This document shows positions 44,529 to 54,137 of a stretch of DNA of 64,000 nt, piece by piece. The notes under the pieces were generated by a model. The model did no database searches, was not told the origin of the DNA, and was given only the letters and a program-made list of their open reading frames with translations. The stretch is from Lactiplantibacillus pentosus (lineage in GTDB: Bacteria > Bacillota > Bacilli > Lactobacillales > Lactobacillaceae), in the NCBI RefSeq assembly GCF_003641185.1, contig NZ_CP032757.1, forward strand, positions 1,426,001 to 1,490,000. The letters run 5' to 3'. A program made the translations under genes and the position numbers. How positions within the stretch are numbered: position 1 is the first letter of the stretch; each line of letters begins with the position of its first letter.

Positions 44529-46577
44529 ATGAGTTATTTGGAACTAACAAATATTCATAAAAGTTATCAAATCGGTAAACAAAAATTTGACGTTTTAAAG
44601 GGCATTAATCTGCAATTTGAACTGGGGGAATTTGTGGCGATTGTGGGTGAGTCCGGTGGCGGTAAGACGACATTGGTGAATATCATTAGTGGTTTGGACC
44701 ATGATTTCGCCGGGACAGTCCGGATTGCGGGACAGTTGCTGGATTACCACCACGAGAAGCAGCTTGACCAATATCGGCGTGAGGTGATCGGCTATATTTC
44801 GCAGTCATACAACTTGATTGCCCATCTAACGGTGCTCGAAAATGTGATGCTGGCGCTAGACATGACCAAGCTCAGTCATGGGGAACGACTCCGACGCGCA
44901 CATGAGTTACTGGCGCAAGTTGGTTTGACCGCCCAAATCAGGAAGTATCCACAGCAACTTTCCGGTGGGCAAAAACAACGGGTCGCGATTGCGCGGGCAC
45001 TTGCTGGCGACCCGCAGATACTGATTGCAGACGAACCCACGGGTGCGCTTGATGCGGACAACACGGCCGTAGTGATGGCGATGCTTCAGAAAATCGCCCA
45101 AGATGGCCGTTTAGTGATTTGCGTCACCCATTCTCAGCGGGTGGCTCACGCCGCTAGTCGGATTGCCGAACTCAACGATGGTCACATTCAACCACAATCG
45201 AATGCAAACGGACAACAGCAAGCTTCACCTGTGAGCGTTGGTGCGGCAACGGACGCCGGTTCACCCAAGAAACCCCAGCCGATAGTTCGACAACAGCTAC
45301 CCGCACGGCCGTTGCCTTGGCACGTCTCAGTCATGATGGCGTTTAAACACATGCGCCATACTTGGACATGGAATACATTAATCGTCATTGGGACCGCGAT
45401 TGGATTGTTTGCAGTAATGCTTTTCAATGGCTTGGGAACAGGAATCAAAGGCTATATCAACCATGAGATGAACGCATTAGTGGATCCGCAGTCAATCATG
45501 GTCATGCATCAGGCCGATAATGCTAAGGATCGAGAAGAACAAGCTGCGGCGGTCTATGATCCCGCAGTGGCTGGCGGAATCGCCGCGCGGATGCCAGTGT
45601 TTACGGGGCCTCAGCTGACTGCGTTGCGGGACCTAAAACATGTGACTACTATTGAACCAGGTATTTCAGCGACGAACGCGACGATTGCCATTAATCGACA
45701 GAAATTTGCGGCGCCAGAACTCACGACTTGGACGAGTGATGAATCAACCCGTAATTTGAAAGTGGGCCACGTTCCAGGTAATAACCAAATTGTCCTCGAT
45801 AAATCGTCGATTGCCCAGAAGTGGTCGGGAACCAAATGGCGACAATTAGTTGGCCAGCCGGTATCGGTTAGTTATCAGACCTTCAATCTCCAAGGAAAGC
45901 CAGTGACAATTAGTCGTACACTGACTGTTGCCGGTATCGTCGATAGTTCCTCAGAAGTCGGAATCAATGCGCTTAATTACCAGACGATGCAATCGATGCG
46001 GGCCGCTGCCAAGGTTTCGACCCAGCCAACGTTTGTTACGGCCCGAATTACGAGTCGGATGCAGAACCAGGCGGTGGTTAACGAAATTAATCATCTGACG
46101 ATTGATGGTAAACGGCCGTTTGCCGCGACGAGTATTTCCGCAACGCTGGATTCGTTCAATACTTACGTTAATATTGCCACCGCCGTTTTAGCGGCGATCG
46201 CAGGCATTTCATTGGTTGTTTCCGCACTCATGATCATTGTAACTATGTTCATGTCGGTCAGTGCCCGCATGAAAGAAATTGGTATTTTACGGTCGTTGGG
46301 TGAACGACGGCGGGATATTCGACGCTTGTTTACCAGTGAAGCCTTAATGATTGGATTGATTAGCGCCACCATCGCAACGGGCCTGTCGTACGTTGCTGCA
46401 CGGGGCTTGAATCATATGCTAGCCAAATTGACAGGGGGCTATGCATTGGTTCAAATTCAGTTCAGTAATATTGTGGTTGTCTTTATTCTGGCTATCGTCA
46501 TTGCTTGGTTAGCCGCTATTTTGCCAGCACGGCGAGCAGCACGGGCAAATCCAATCAAAGCCTTGTTAAGTGAATAA
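44529..46577 (+). CDS. ABC transporter, fused ATPase and FtsX-like permease (MacB type)
   Basis: 682 residues. N-terminal ABC ATPase (about 1-225): Walker A GESGGGKTTLV, signature LSGGQKQRVAIARALA, Walker B ILIADEPTGALD, switch His in CVTHSQR. A linker rich in Gln/Ala leads to a MacB/FtsX permease with one membrane helix near residue 300, a large extracellular domain (about 320-530), and three more helices at the end (ISLVVSALMIIVTMFMSVSA, LMIGLISATIATGLSYV, VVFILAIVIAWLAAI). Such transporters work by mechanotransmission in peptide or antibiotic export or resistance. ATG at 44529 fits GGGGGCC better than the GTG at 44526. No two-component system adjacent. Confidence 0.92.
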   Translation: MSYLELTNIHKSYQIGKQKFDVLKGINLQFELGEFVAIVGESGGGKTTLVNIISGLDHDFAGTVRIAGQLLDYHHEKQLDQYRREVIGYISQSYNLIAHLTVLENVMLALDMTKLSHGERLRRAHELLAQVGLTAQIRKYPQQLSGGQKQRVAIARALAGDPQILIADEPTGALDADNTAVVMAMLQKIAQDGRLVICVTHSQRVAHAASRIAELNDGHIQPQSNANGQQQASPVSVGAATDAGSPKKPQPIVRQQLPARPLPWHVSVMMAFKHMRHTWTWNTLIVIGTAIGLFAVMLFNGLGTGIKGYINHEMNALVDPQSIMVMHQADNAKDREEQAAAVYDPAVAGGIAARMPVFTGPQLTALRDLKHVTTIEPGISATNATIAINRQKFAAPELTTWTSDESTRNLKVGHVPGNNQIVLDKSSIAQKWSGTKWRQLVGQPVSVSYQTFNLQGKPVTISRTLTVAGIVDSSSEVGINALNYQTMQSMRAAAKVSTQPTFVTARITSRMQNQAVVNEINHLTIDGKRPFAATSISATLDSFNTYVNIATAVLAAIAGISLVVSALMIIVTMFMSVSARMKEIGILRSLGERRRDIRRLFTSEALMIGLISATIATGLSYVAARGLNHMLAKLTGGYALVQIQFSNIVVVFILAIVIAWLAAILPARRAARANPIKALLSE

Positions 46578-47164
46578 GGCTTTGATTGTCTTCGAGTGAA
46601 ATGTGTAGTTCGAATGTCACAAAGCTATTCTAAAAATGATGGCTTTCACATTAAATTGTTATCTTAGCTCAACTAGTGTGACTTGCTGGCTGAGCTAATT
46701 TTTTTAACGATATCTATCGCTTCTTACGAAACAACGTCTCAGGTTATCGTGAGTTTTCTTTGCTTTATCAAGCTAAAATTAGGTGACCAGTGGTTGCTAA
46801 ATGTCAACGAACGACTCTGGTTGTGCTGCTAGTTAGTTAATTGATGGAACAAATTATTATTAGTAAAAACTAATTTTTGCTCGAAATATTGACATTTTAT
46901 AAATTGAATTGCAATTGTTTGAATTGTGTACGGCTGATTTTGAAGATTTGAGAGTCTGGGCAAAACCGTGTCTTGACAGCTAATCTGACGGGAACAGTTG
47001 TGTTGATTTTACTTGTTCAGCGAGTGAATTAATTCGCCAACAAACTTATCAGTGACTTCTCATAAAAAGCCCGAAATTCCCCCATTTGTACATGCAAAAT
47101 ACTAGCAATTACAAGTCGCTGCGGTTATGCTGTTGGTGTAAATTAAGTGAGGGAGGTTATTACT
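46578..47164. other. Gene-free interval after the ABC transporter
   Basis: Holds the terminator at 46664-46705. Beyond it the sequence is AT-rich with TTGACA near 46900 as a possible -35 element, but no matching -10 is clear. No gene seen. GGGAGG at 47151-47156 is the ribosome site of the next gene. Confidence 0.5.
46664..46705 (+). terminator. Terminator of the ABC transporter gene
   Basis: TTAGCTCA (46664-46671) pairs with TGAGCTAA (46691-46698), followed by seven Ts. Confidence 0.82.
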
Positions 47165-47821
47165 TTGAAGAAACAACCGCATACACTGGTTATCGGTGGC
47201 ACGCAGCCAGCCAGCGGAAAAAGTTTGCTGACGCTTGCGTTAGCAAATGTACTGACGAATTGGGGCGCCACGGTCACGGTTGTACAATGTGACTACCATA
47301 CAGCAACGTGGACGACGATTAATGGCCGTTCGAGCCACGAGTGGCAAACGGACATCCAAACGGCAGCAGAACTTGATGAATTTTGGTTGGCATTGCAAGG
47401 GATTCAAAGCGACTATTTACTAGTTGATCTCGCTTCAAGTGGTCCGACACACGACAATTATACCTGGTTATGGAATGAATGTTGGTTACCACTAGCCCAA
47501 CAAATTATTTTGACCTATTCTACTGAAACAGACGTTAATACATTGTTGTACCAAGATTTAGGCGCATTACAATTCAGCATGGAATACACGGTAACCAATC
47601 CCAAAATCTACACGGTTTTGAACCAATACCCGGCACCAGTGGCAGTTCGGCGGCAGAGGCCTGTGGCGGAGTTAGTCCCATTTCACCGGCAGTTTCAAAC
47701 CCGACACGCTGAATTTGCGGCCCTGGATCTGCAACCCCTAGGAATGTTAGCGGATGCGCGCAAACATCCAGAGCAGGTCTTGGCAGACGCCACTCAGATT
47801 TTGACCAAATTAGTAGCTTAA
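47165..47821 (+). CDS. P-loop ATPase of the ParA/MinD/BioD type, role unknown
   Basis: About 218 residues from TTG at 47165, chosen because GGGAGG lies nine bases upstream; a GTG at 47147 is in frame but precedes that site. It has a deviant Walker A (GGTQPASGKSLLTLALANVL), a second motif VTVVQCDYHTATWTT and YLLVDLASSGPT as Walker B, so it belongs to the SIMIBI class like ParA or dethiobiotin synthase. No parB or biotin genes are nearby and the protein is not clearly any named member. It stands alone between two gene-poor stretches. Confidence 0.75.
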   Translation: MKKQPHTLVIGGTQPASGKSLLTLALANVLTNWGATVTVVQCDYHTATWTTINGRSSHEWQTDIQTAAELDEFWLALQGIQSDYLLVDLASSGPTHDNYTWLWNECWLPLAQQIILTYSTETDVNTLLYQDLGALQFSMEYTVTNPKIYTVLNQYPAPVAVRRQRPVAELVPFHRQFQTRHAEFAALDLQPLGMLADARKHPEQVLADATQILTKLVA

Positions 47822-47828
47822 TTCTTTA

Positions 47829-47878
47829 AACCAAACGACACGCGCTGTGAGGAGCAACGGGTGCTTTTTTGTGTCGTG
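47829..47878. terminator. Bidirectional terminator candidate between convergent genes
   Basis: ACGACAC (47835-47841) pairs with GTGTCGT (47871-47877); inside is a short AGCA/TGCT hairpin followed by six Ts. The long inner loop makes this less certain. Confidence 0.5.
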
Positions 47879-48000
47879 TGGGGCGTCGGTGTACCCCAAA
47901 AATTGTATTTAAAAGAAGCTGTGGCCTGAACTAGCCGCGATTCAAATCGTGACACGGTTACCAGGTGTAATAACGCGACACGATTTAGTATGGGAGCTGA

Positions 48001-49152
48001 TTAGCGATAGTGATAATCAATGGCCTGTTTGATGAGGCAAAATCCGACGATCACGGCACCAAGCATTGGTAACGCCCAGGACCCGAGGTGCAAGATCAAT
48101 CTGGGGGCCAGTAAACTCCCAATCACGGTACTAGTATCAATAATAGTGAGGACCCACATCATGAGTGTGTGGCGGTTGCTAGTGGGCATCTGCTGAATGT
48201 GCGTAAAAAATTGAATGTTCGTTTGACTACGCAGGACGCCGAGCACCAGCATCATTGGTAGTAGCTGGTATAATGATGCACGCATGAACAGCAAGCAGAT
48301 ACCGGCTGATAACGTTAAAGTCAGTAATGTGTACGGCTTACTTCGTCTGAAAACAATCGGCCCTAGCAAGATACCGAGTGCATTTGCCGTCAATAGCCAA
48401 CTTAATTGCCAGTGACCCTGAAGGTAGGTGACAGCGATCCAGGGAATACATACGGCAACAACAGCATCGATTAGATAACCGATGACCACGTAACTTAATG
48501 CCCATTTAGGTAGCGCAACCGATCGAAAGCTAGAATGCTTAGCTCCCTGAGGTGATGGGGCACTAGGGCTAACTTGAAATTGCCAGTCTAGACCAGCTGA
48601 AAAGCCGAACGCACCACCCATGATCAGAATCAGCGTCGCGGGGTCAAGCCACAACAACGCACCCGTAATGATTGTGGTGGCACTAACAATTGCCAGCTGA
48701 CGAATCTGGGCTTGATAACCGTTGATGGTTTTAAGCCGTGTGCTGGCAAATAGCTCCGGAAGCGCCGTTTTATTGCCAAGTTTATAAAAGACACCAATCG
48801 ACTTATTGAGAATCGCGACCACCACTAATCCGGTAATGGTCCAGTTTCTAATTTCGAACCAGCCATAGGCACCAATAAACAGAAGTGCAGTCAAAATATC
48901 AGTCACAAACATAATCGTTTTTGCCGAATAGTGGGATAACACTTGGCCTGCCACCAAATTGAGACCAATCGCAGGTAACATCATTAAAGCCATGACGTGA
49001 CCAAGTGTCTGTGGATTACCTGTCTTTTGAATCGTGAGCCAAGTGACCAGATAGTTGAATCCGTAAAAGCAAAAGAACGTGATGATCATGCTACCGAGAT
49101 AACAAACCAAGTTGTGGCGGTCGCTGGCACTAGCGGTATCAAGCTGTTCCAT
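48001..49152 (-). CDS. MFS transporter
   Basis: 383 residues with 10-12 membrane helices in the major facilitator arrangement. The opening helix is LGSMIITFFCFYGFNYLVTW, and the A-motif-like region MLPAIGLNLVAGQVLSHYSAKTIMF lies between helices 2 and 3. It resembles the NreB/EntS-like multidrug exporter branch, but the substrate cannot be told. Start in a TGATG overlap with the L,D-transpeptidase gene upstream, so the two are cotranslated. No terminator seen before the convergent ATPase gene besides the shared hairpin near 47850. Confidence 0.85.
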   Translation of the reverse strand: MEQLDTASASDRHNLVCYLGSMIITFFCFYGFNYLVTWLTIQKTGNPQTLGHVMALMMLPAIGLNLVAGQVLSHYSAKTIMFVTDILTALLFIGAYGWFEIRNWTITGLVVVAILNKSIGVFYKLGNKTALPELFASTRLKTINGYQAQIRQLAIVSATTIITGALLWLDPATLILIMGGAFGFSAGLDWQFQVSPSAPSPQGAKHSSFRSVALPKWALSYVVIGYLIDAVVAVCIPWIAVTYLQGHWQLSWLLTANALGILLGPIVFRRSKPYTLLTLTLSAGICLLFMRASLYQLLPMMLVLGVLRSQTNIQFFTHIQQMPTSNRHTLMMWVLTIIDTSTVIGSLLAPRLILHLGSWALPMLGAVIVGFCLIKQAIDYHYR

Positions 49153-49763
49153 CAGCTAATCACCACGGGTGTATGGGTCGGGATATTCTCGTACAACCAC
49201 TTGGCATCGGCAATCGACAGGCGGATGCAGCCGTGTGAATTGGCCACTTTCCCGAGCTGTTCGGCTTCCGACTTAATATAGTGGTTATTTTCATCCACGG
49301 GTACCGAGTGAAAGAGGTAGATGCCGTGGTCTTTGAAGGAGACCCAATAATTGGCCCCCTCGCCGGACTGGGCGTTAAAGAAGTGTAGGCCGCGTTCCGG
49401 CTGAATTTCAAAGTGACCACGCGGTGTCTCAGAGCCTTGTTTACCCGTTGAGGCGCGCATAGTATAGAGGACGTGGTCGTTGTTTTTTAAATAAACGCGC
49501 TGCTGTTTGATTGAGGCTTGAATGTTCAAGTCGGCATAGTTGCTCAGCGTTGGATAGGCCTTGCGCATGGACGGCTGATGCCAGTCGATTTTGACCGGCG
49601 TTGGTGCCTTAGGCTTAGCAGCGGGCCGAGTCACAGCGATGGTTGATTTTGCCTGGACAGCGTGCTGATGATGGCTAATGAAGAGCTGTCCAAAGCCAAT
49701 CAAAATGGTCAAACTACTGGCTGCAATGGTCAGCCAAATGAGTTGCGTTTCACGTTTTTTCAA
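49152..49763 (-). CDS. L,D-transpeptidase (YkuD family), membrane-anchored
   Basis: 203 residues. One membrane helix near the start (WLTIAASSLTILIGFGQLFI), a linker rich in Pro/Lys, then a YkuD domain (about 80-203) with IYLFHSVP and the catalytic NSHGCIRLS containing the nucleophile cysteine. It would crosslink peptidoglycan 3-3 or attach proteins to it, outside the membrane. The N-terminal lysine-rich end fits a positive-inside anchor. Its stop overlaps the MFS transporter start, an uncommon pairing. Confidence 0.92.
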   Translation of the reverse strand: MKKRETQLIWLTIAASSLTILIGFGQLFISHHQHAVQAKSTIAVTRPAAKPKAPTPVKIDWHQPSMRKAYPTLSNYADLNIQASIKQQRVYLKNNDHVLYTMRASTGKQGSETPRGHFEIQPERGLHFFNAQSGEGANYWVSFKDHGIYLFHSVPVDENNHYIKSEAEQLGKVANSHGCIRLSIADAKWLYENIPTHTPVVIS

Positions 49764-50065
49764 ATCGATTCCCCCCGCAAATGAACGATTGCATCATAAT
49801 AGTGTAGTTTACTCAGCGAACGAACGTTTGTTTATCAAAATTGTGTAAACTTTGCATATTGTTTGCGTAAAGTTTTGGCTGAGTGACGAAATGCTGATGG
49901 ATTTCGGATGAAGCGGGGGACCGAATGTTAATGTGACGGGCTAACGCCGATGCTGAATGGCTTTTTACTGAGTCACTGATTGAATGACAATACTAAAAAG
50001 CGCATCAAGAATCAACGCGACTCTTGATGCGCTTAATTTCATGATAACAGTTTCGGTGTGGTCGC
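49764..50065. other. Interval between L,D-transpeptidase and dltC-like genes
   Basis: Contains the terminator at 49993-50033 belonging to the dltC-like gene. The rest probably carries the promoter of the L,D-transpeptidase gene, but no convincing box pair is visible. No gene seen. Confidence 0.5.
49993..50033 (-). terminator. Terminator of the dltC-like gene
   Basis: AGCGCATCAAGA (from 49999) pairs with TCTTGATGCGCT (to 50032) around an 11-base loop; on the minus strand a T run follows. A perfect 12-bp stem. Confidence 0.9.
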
Positions 50066-50302
50066 TTATTGTAAGCTGGCGACCTTGGCAACGATTTTTG
50101 CCGGTGTTTCCCATTCAGAACGTTCGAATTCAGAAACGGGGACTTCAATCCCTAATTGATTTTGGAGTTCCAATAAAAGTTGCACAGAACCCATTGAATC
50201 TAAGATGCCTTCATCAAATAAATTGGCATCCATATTACTTGAAACATCTTCCCCAGTTAGATCTTGTAAAATCGATAATACCGTTGCTTTAACATCGTCC
50301 AT
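50066..50302 (-). CDS. dltC: D-alanyl carrier protein, DltC-like, free-standing
   Basis: 78 residues, the normal DltC length. The phosphopantetheine serine is in [17 protein letters not shown], followed by the DltC-typical [18 protein letters not shown]. DltC carries activated D-alanine from DltA to the membrane for esterification of teichoic acids. No dltA, B or D is adjacent, so this copy works with a dlt operon elsewhere or has another job. The ATG at 50302 is chosen for protein length and because AGGGGAG is at suitable distance; a frame upstream to 50326 lacks family sequence. It has its own terminator. Confidence 0.9.
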   Translation of the reverse strand: MDDVKATVLSILQDLTGEDVSSNMDANLFDEGILDSMGSVQLLLELQNQLGIEVPVSEFERSEWETPAKIVAKVASLQ

Positions 50303-50407
50303 GATTAACATACTCCCCTTATTCATAATTAATGGAACAGTATCATCTTAGCATAGTTTGTAATCAGATGATGGTTAATTAGGGATGTTAACCAAATCTT
50401 TACAGGG

Positions 50408-51859
50408 TCAAACATTGAAGTTGGCGTGAATCAGCTCAGTCAAAATCTTGATACCCTGTTCGAAACGCGCACTCGATTCGTAAGAGAAACTCAGGCGAAT
50501 GTATTGATTAGGCTGGAAGTCATAGATGCTACCAGGATTGAATAACACGTTATGGGCAGTCGCCAGATCAAAGAGCTTGGGAATGTTGATGCTGTCTGCC
50601 AAGCGTACCCATAAATAAAAACCGCCAGTCGGAGCTTGCCACGTGGCAAAGTCGCCCCAGTAATGGCGCAAAATATCTTGCGCGGTGGCGGCTTTCTGGG
50701 CTAAAACGACTCGAAAATTGGCCTGATAAGTGTCGTATTCGGGGTCCGCAAGAATCTCAGCTAAGACCAACTGTGACAATGAACTTGCCCCGTAATCCGT
50801 TTGCATCCGCACATCCGTCAGTCGATCGATGACCGGTTGGGCTGCCACCGTCCAACCGATGCGCAGTCCGGGTGCCAGTGACTTTGAGATGCTGCCAAAA
50901 TAAATCACATTGCCAGTCGTATCAAGTGCTTTCAACGGCTGTGGCGGTTGCTGTTCGAACCAAACGTCTTGATAGGCGGCATCTTCTAAGATTGGCAAAC
51001 GGTGTTCCTGAGCGGTTTGCAGGACTTGTTGGCGGCGCTCAGCACTCATCACGATGCCAGTTGGATTATTGAACGTCGGAATGGTGTAGAGAATGGCGTG
51101 CTGCCCGGGTGCGGGAGCGGCCATTTGCCAATAAGCTAGACCCTGATTATCCATCGGAATGCCTGCCAAGTGCGTGTGGGCGGACTGAAATACATGCAAG
51201 GATTTGACGTAGGTCGGCGCTTCGGTATAAATTGTCGCGTCCTTTGGAAATAGTGACATTGAAACGAGTTGTAGCGCTTGCAATGAACCGGATGTAATCA
51301 GAATATTTTCGGGTTGGGTCTTAATGCCGACCGTTTGTAAGTGGCGCGTGATTTGTTCCCGTAACGCTAAGATACCGGCTGGTTCGGTGTAATTGAGACT
51401 GGTGAGTCGCTCGCCCAGATGTGCGAAGGCCCGCTGAAAGAGTGGCCGCGGGAATTGTTCCGGTGCGGGTTCGCCGGTGCTCAAACGGATGACGGCGTCG
51501 GTCTCAAACTGGTTGATTTTTTGCAAGGCGTGGGAGTTGGGCTTGAATTGCCCGGCTTTGACGTATTGGGACCAGTTGACATGTTCGGCAAGGAGGCTGG
51601 ACCAGTGATTCCCAGAAACGACCATGCCCGAGCCTGGATTGCTGGTAATCAGTCCGACTGCCATCAGCTCGTCCAGCGCGGTAATCAGGGTACTACGGTT
51701 GACACCAAACTGTTCCGCGAGTTTGCGTTGTGCGGGCAGTTTGGATCCGACTGCCCAGTTGCCGGTCGAGATTTGTTTCTGAAAATAATCAGTGATTTGT
51801 TGGTAAATTGGTGTGGTAGCTTGCTTATCTGGCTGCCAGTTAATCGTTAATACGGCCAT
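50408..51859 (-). CDS. MocR-type transcription regulator (GntR HTH plus aminotransferase fold)
   Basis: 483 residues. N-terminal winged helix of the GntR family (about 10-80: PIYQQITDYFQKQISTG, KLAEQFGVNRSTLITALDEL). C-terminal domain is a class I aminotransferase fold (about 110-480) with PLP motifs TEPAGILALREQI, NNPTGIVM and SISKSLAPGLRIGW holding the PLP lysine. MocR proteins often control PLP, GABA or amino-acid genes. It is divergent from a LysE exporter and an aminotransferase, which are likely targets through the ~215-base shared promoter region 51860-52073. Confidence 0.92.
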   Translation of the reverse strand: MAVLTINWQPDKQATTPIYQQITDYFQKQISTGNWAVGSKLPAQRKLAEQFGVNRSTLITALDELMAVGLITSNPGSGMVVSGNHWSSLLAEHVNWSQYVKAGQFKPNSHALQKINQFETDAVIRLSTGEPAPEQFPRPLFQRAFAHLGERLTSLNYTEPAGILALREQITRHLQTVGIKTQPENILITSGSLQALQLVSMSLFPKDATIYTEAPTYVKSLHVFQSAHTHLAGIPMDNQGLAYWQMAAPAPGQHAILYTIPTFNNPTGIVMSAERRQQVLQTAQEHRLPILEDAAYQDVWFEQQPPQPLKALDTTGNVIYFGSISKSLAPGLRIGWTVAAQPVIDRLTDVRMQTDYGASSLSQLVLAEILADPEYDTYQANFRVVLAQKAATAQDILRHYWGDFATWQAPTGGFYLWVRLADSINIPKLFDLATAHNVLFNPGSIYDFQPNQYIRLSFSYESSARFEQGIKILTELIHANFNV

Positions 51860-52073
51860 AGACGGACCTCCTGTGTGTTCAAAAATAGCAGCTGAACCTA
51901 TCCCTCAGAAACAAGTGCTAGTGGTTGGGCTAAAAAGCTCAAATTGGTTGGCTACAAATGAGATTATCTCTATTATAATCATCTCTGAATTAAAAGCCAG
52001 TCTAGTTTGGTCACTCAACTAATCATTAATTGGTTGGGATGATGACAGGATTGGCTGGTAACAGGGGGTAACT

Positions 52074-52682
52074 ATGCAAGTCTTTTTACAAGGATTATTA
52101 TTCGGTATCGTTTATATTGCACCAATTGGGATGCAAAATCTATTTGTGGTCTCAACGGCCATCGAGCAACCATTACAGCGGGCCTTGCGTGTCGCACTGA
52201 TTGTCATTGCGTTTGATACATCACTGTCACTCGCATGCTTTTATGGCATCGGTAAGTTATTACAAACAACACCGTGGCTGGAATTAGCTGTGTTATTCGT
52301 CGGCAGTTTACTGGTCTTTTACATTGGTTGGCAATTGTTGCGGCAACCAGAAGCGGCGATGGACACACTCGATAGTGATTTTTCTTATAAAGCGGCGATT
52401 TTGACGGCGTTTTCAGTGGCGTGGCTAAATCCACAAGCCTTAATCGATGGGTCAGTATTACTCGCGGCCTTTCGGGTGTCGATTCCTGCAGCGCTGACGC
52501 ATTTTTTCATTGCAGGCGTAATTATCGCGTCCGTTATTTGGTTTATCGGCCTCACGAGTTTGATCAGTAAATTCAAGCACCTGATGCGGCCACGCGTCTT
52601 ATTGTGGATCAACCGTGTCTGCGGGCTGATTATTATTTTATACGGGATTAAACTACTCGCGAACTTCGTGACTAAAATATAG
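52074..52682 (+). CDS. LysE/RhtB-family amino-acid exporter
   Basis: 202 residues, six membrane helices. The start LLFGIVYIAPIGMQNLFVVSTAIEQ contains the family glycine/proline motif, and YKAAILTAFSVAWLNPQALIDG is the second signature. The ArgO/LysE branch exports basic amino acids, but the substrate here is not certain. Ribosome site near AGGGGGTAACT. It is divergent from the MocR regulator and followed 65 bases later by an aminotransferase. Confidence 0.9.
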   Translation: MQVFLQGLLFGIVYIAPIGMQNLFVVSTAIEQPLQRALRVALIVIAFDTSLSLACFYGIGKLLQTTPWLELAVLFVGSLLVFYIGWQLLRQPEAAMDTLDSDFSYKAAILTAFSVAWLNPQALIDGSVLLAAFRVSIPAALTHFFIAGVIIASVIWFIGLTSLISKFKHLMRPRVLLWINRVCGLIIILYGIKLLANFVTKI

Positions 52683-52747
52683 TTGCGGTTCGCTCAGACA
52701 ATCGGTATGCTAGTCGTATTGGACTTTTAATGAGAGGGACGATACGC

Positions 52748-53869
52748 ATGAAAATTGCTGGTTTTGGGGTGGAAGCTTGGCTGAACGCACATGAGCGTGA
52801 AGCGACCACCGATATTAGTCAAAGCTCGATTGCGGCCTTAACGATGGCTGAAATTGCCGCTTTGGACGACCAACAAGCACCACAGGAGTTTTACCAGGAG
52901 CTGGGGGCAGCGCGCCTGGATTATGGTTGGATCGAAGGTTCACCGGAATTCAAACAACTCGTCAGTACCTTATATGAACACGTCCCCGCGGACAACGTGT
53001 TACAAACTAACGGGGCAACCGGCGCCAATCATTTGGCCATTTACAGTCTGATTGAACCCGGCGACCACGTGATTGCGTTATACCCAAGCTACCAACAGCT
53101 ATATGATATTCCCAAGTCGTTGGGTGCGACTGTCGATTATTGGCATATTCATGAATCAGCGGACTGGTTGCCAGATATTGAAGAATTGCAGCGCTTGATT
53201 CGACCTAATACCAAAATGATTTTGCTCAACAATGCGATTAATCCGACGGGGAGTTTATTGGACCGTGCACTCTTGGAACAAGTCGTGGCAGTGGCTCAGT
53301 CGGTTGGCGCTTACGTCTTAGCGGATGAAGTGTATGAACCGTTGGATGCGACGCCGTTTGTCTCCATCGCCGATTTGTATGACCGTGGTATCGCGGTCAA
53401 TAGTCTGTCAAAGACTTATTCGGTACCCGGCATTCGCATCGGGTGGACCGCAACGCCTAGTCAGGAAGTGGCCGATATTTTTCGCAAGTACCGCGACTAT
53501 ACCATGATTTCAGGCGGCGTCATCAATGACCAGCTGGCGGTCCGAATCTTGCGTCATCGCGATAAGGTGCGCGCCCGCAATCAGGAACTAGTCGCACGGA
53601 ACCTCAAAATCCTGACGAACTGGGTCGCTGATGAACCCCGGGTCGACTTGATTGCGCCACATAGTATTTCGGTATCGTGCATCAAGCTGAATATTCCAAT
53701 TGATGATGAGACCTTTTGTCGTGAGTTGTTAAAAGATACCGGCGTTTTATTAGTACCTGGCTCACGTTTTGATATTCCCGGTCATGCCCGTTTGGGATAT
53801 TGCACGGATACCACGACTTTGGAGCGGGGTTTGGCCTTGTTAGGCAATTATTTACGCCGATTCGATTAG
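52748..53869 (+). CDS. PLP-dependent aminotransferase class I/II
   Basis: About 373 residues from the ATG at 52748 behind GAGAGGGAC; the ATG at 52730 overlaps that site. PLP motifs: TNGATGANHLAIYSL (phosphate loop), NNAINPTG, ADEVYEPLD and NSLSKTYSVPGIRIGW with the PLP lysine. It resembles aspartate-type or MalY-like aminotransferases; the substrate is unknown. It follows the LysE exporter and may be in one unit with it under MocR control. Ends just before a terminator region. Confidence 0.9.
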   Translation: MKIAGFGVEAWLNAHEREATTDISQSSIAALTMAEIAALDDQQAPQEFYQELGAARLDYGWIEGSPEFKQLVSTLYEHVPADNVLQTNGATGANHLAIYSLIEPGDHVIALYPSYQQLYDIPKSLGATVDYWHIHESADWLPDIEELQRLIRPNTKMILLNNAINPTGSLLDRALLEQVVAVAQSVGAYVLADEVYEPLDATPFVSIADLYDRGIAVNSLSKTYSVPGIRIGWTATPSQEVADIFRKYRDYTMISGGVINDQLAVRILRHRDKVRARNQELVARNLKILTNWVADEPRVDLIAPHSISVSCIKLNIPIDDETFCRELLKDTGVLLVPGSRFDIPGHARLGYCTDTTTLERGLALLGNYLRRFD

Positions 53870-54021
53870 GCCTGTTTTTTCGACTGGGTGTCTGGCGTAA
53901 TTTACTGACATCGGCAGGTCGGATGTACGAATAAACTTTAAGGCCGTATTTTTAGTGGTAATTGCCGGTCTAGTTCAACAGCTGCTGACTAGCGAAAATT
54001 CATAAATATACAATAACAAGC

Positions 54022-54060
54022 AAGCACATTTTCTGGTTAAACGCGGAAAATGTGCTTTTT
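54022..54060 (+). terminator. Terminator between the aminotransferase and argR genes
   Basis: AAGCACATTTTC (54022-54033) pairs with GAAAATGTGCTT (54046-54057), followed by T residues. Confidence 0.9.
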
Positions 54061-54137
54061 GGCGTCACACGCGTAGTTTACAGCCTGAATATTTGGTATA
54101 ATGTATTCACTAATACGATTTAGGGAGGTTCCGCGAG

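Noticed and set aside
54075..54120. ArgR operator before argR
   Set aside because: TGAAT and ATTCA half sites are present but 14 bases apart, too far for a standard ARG box; mentioned only as a possibility in the argR entry.
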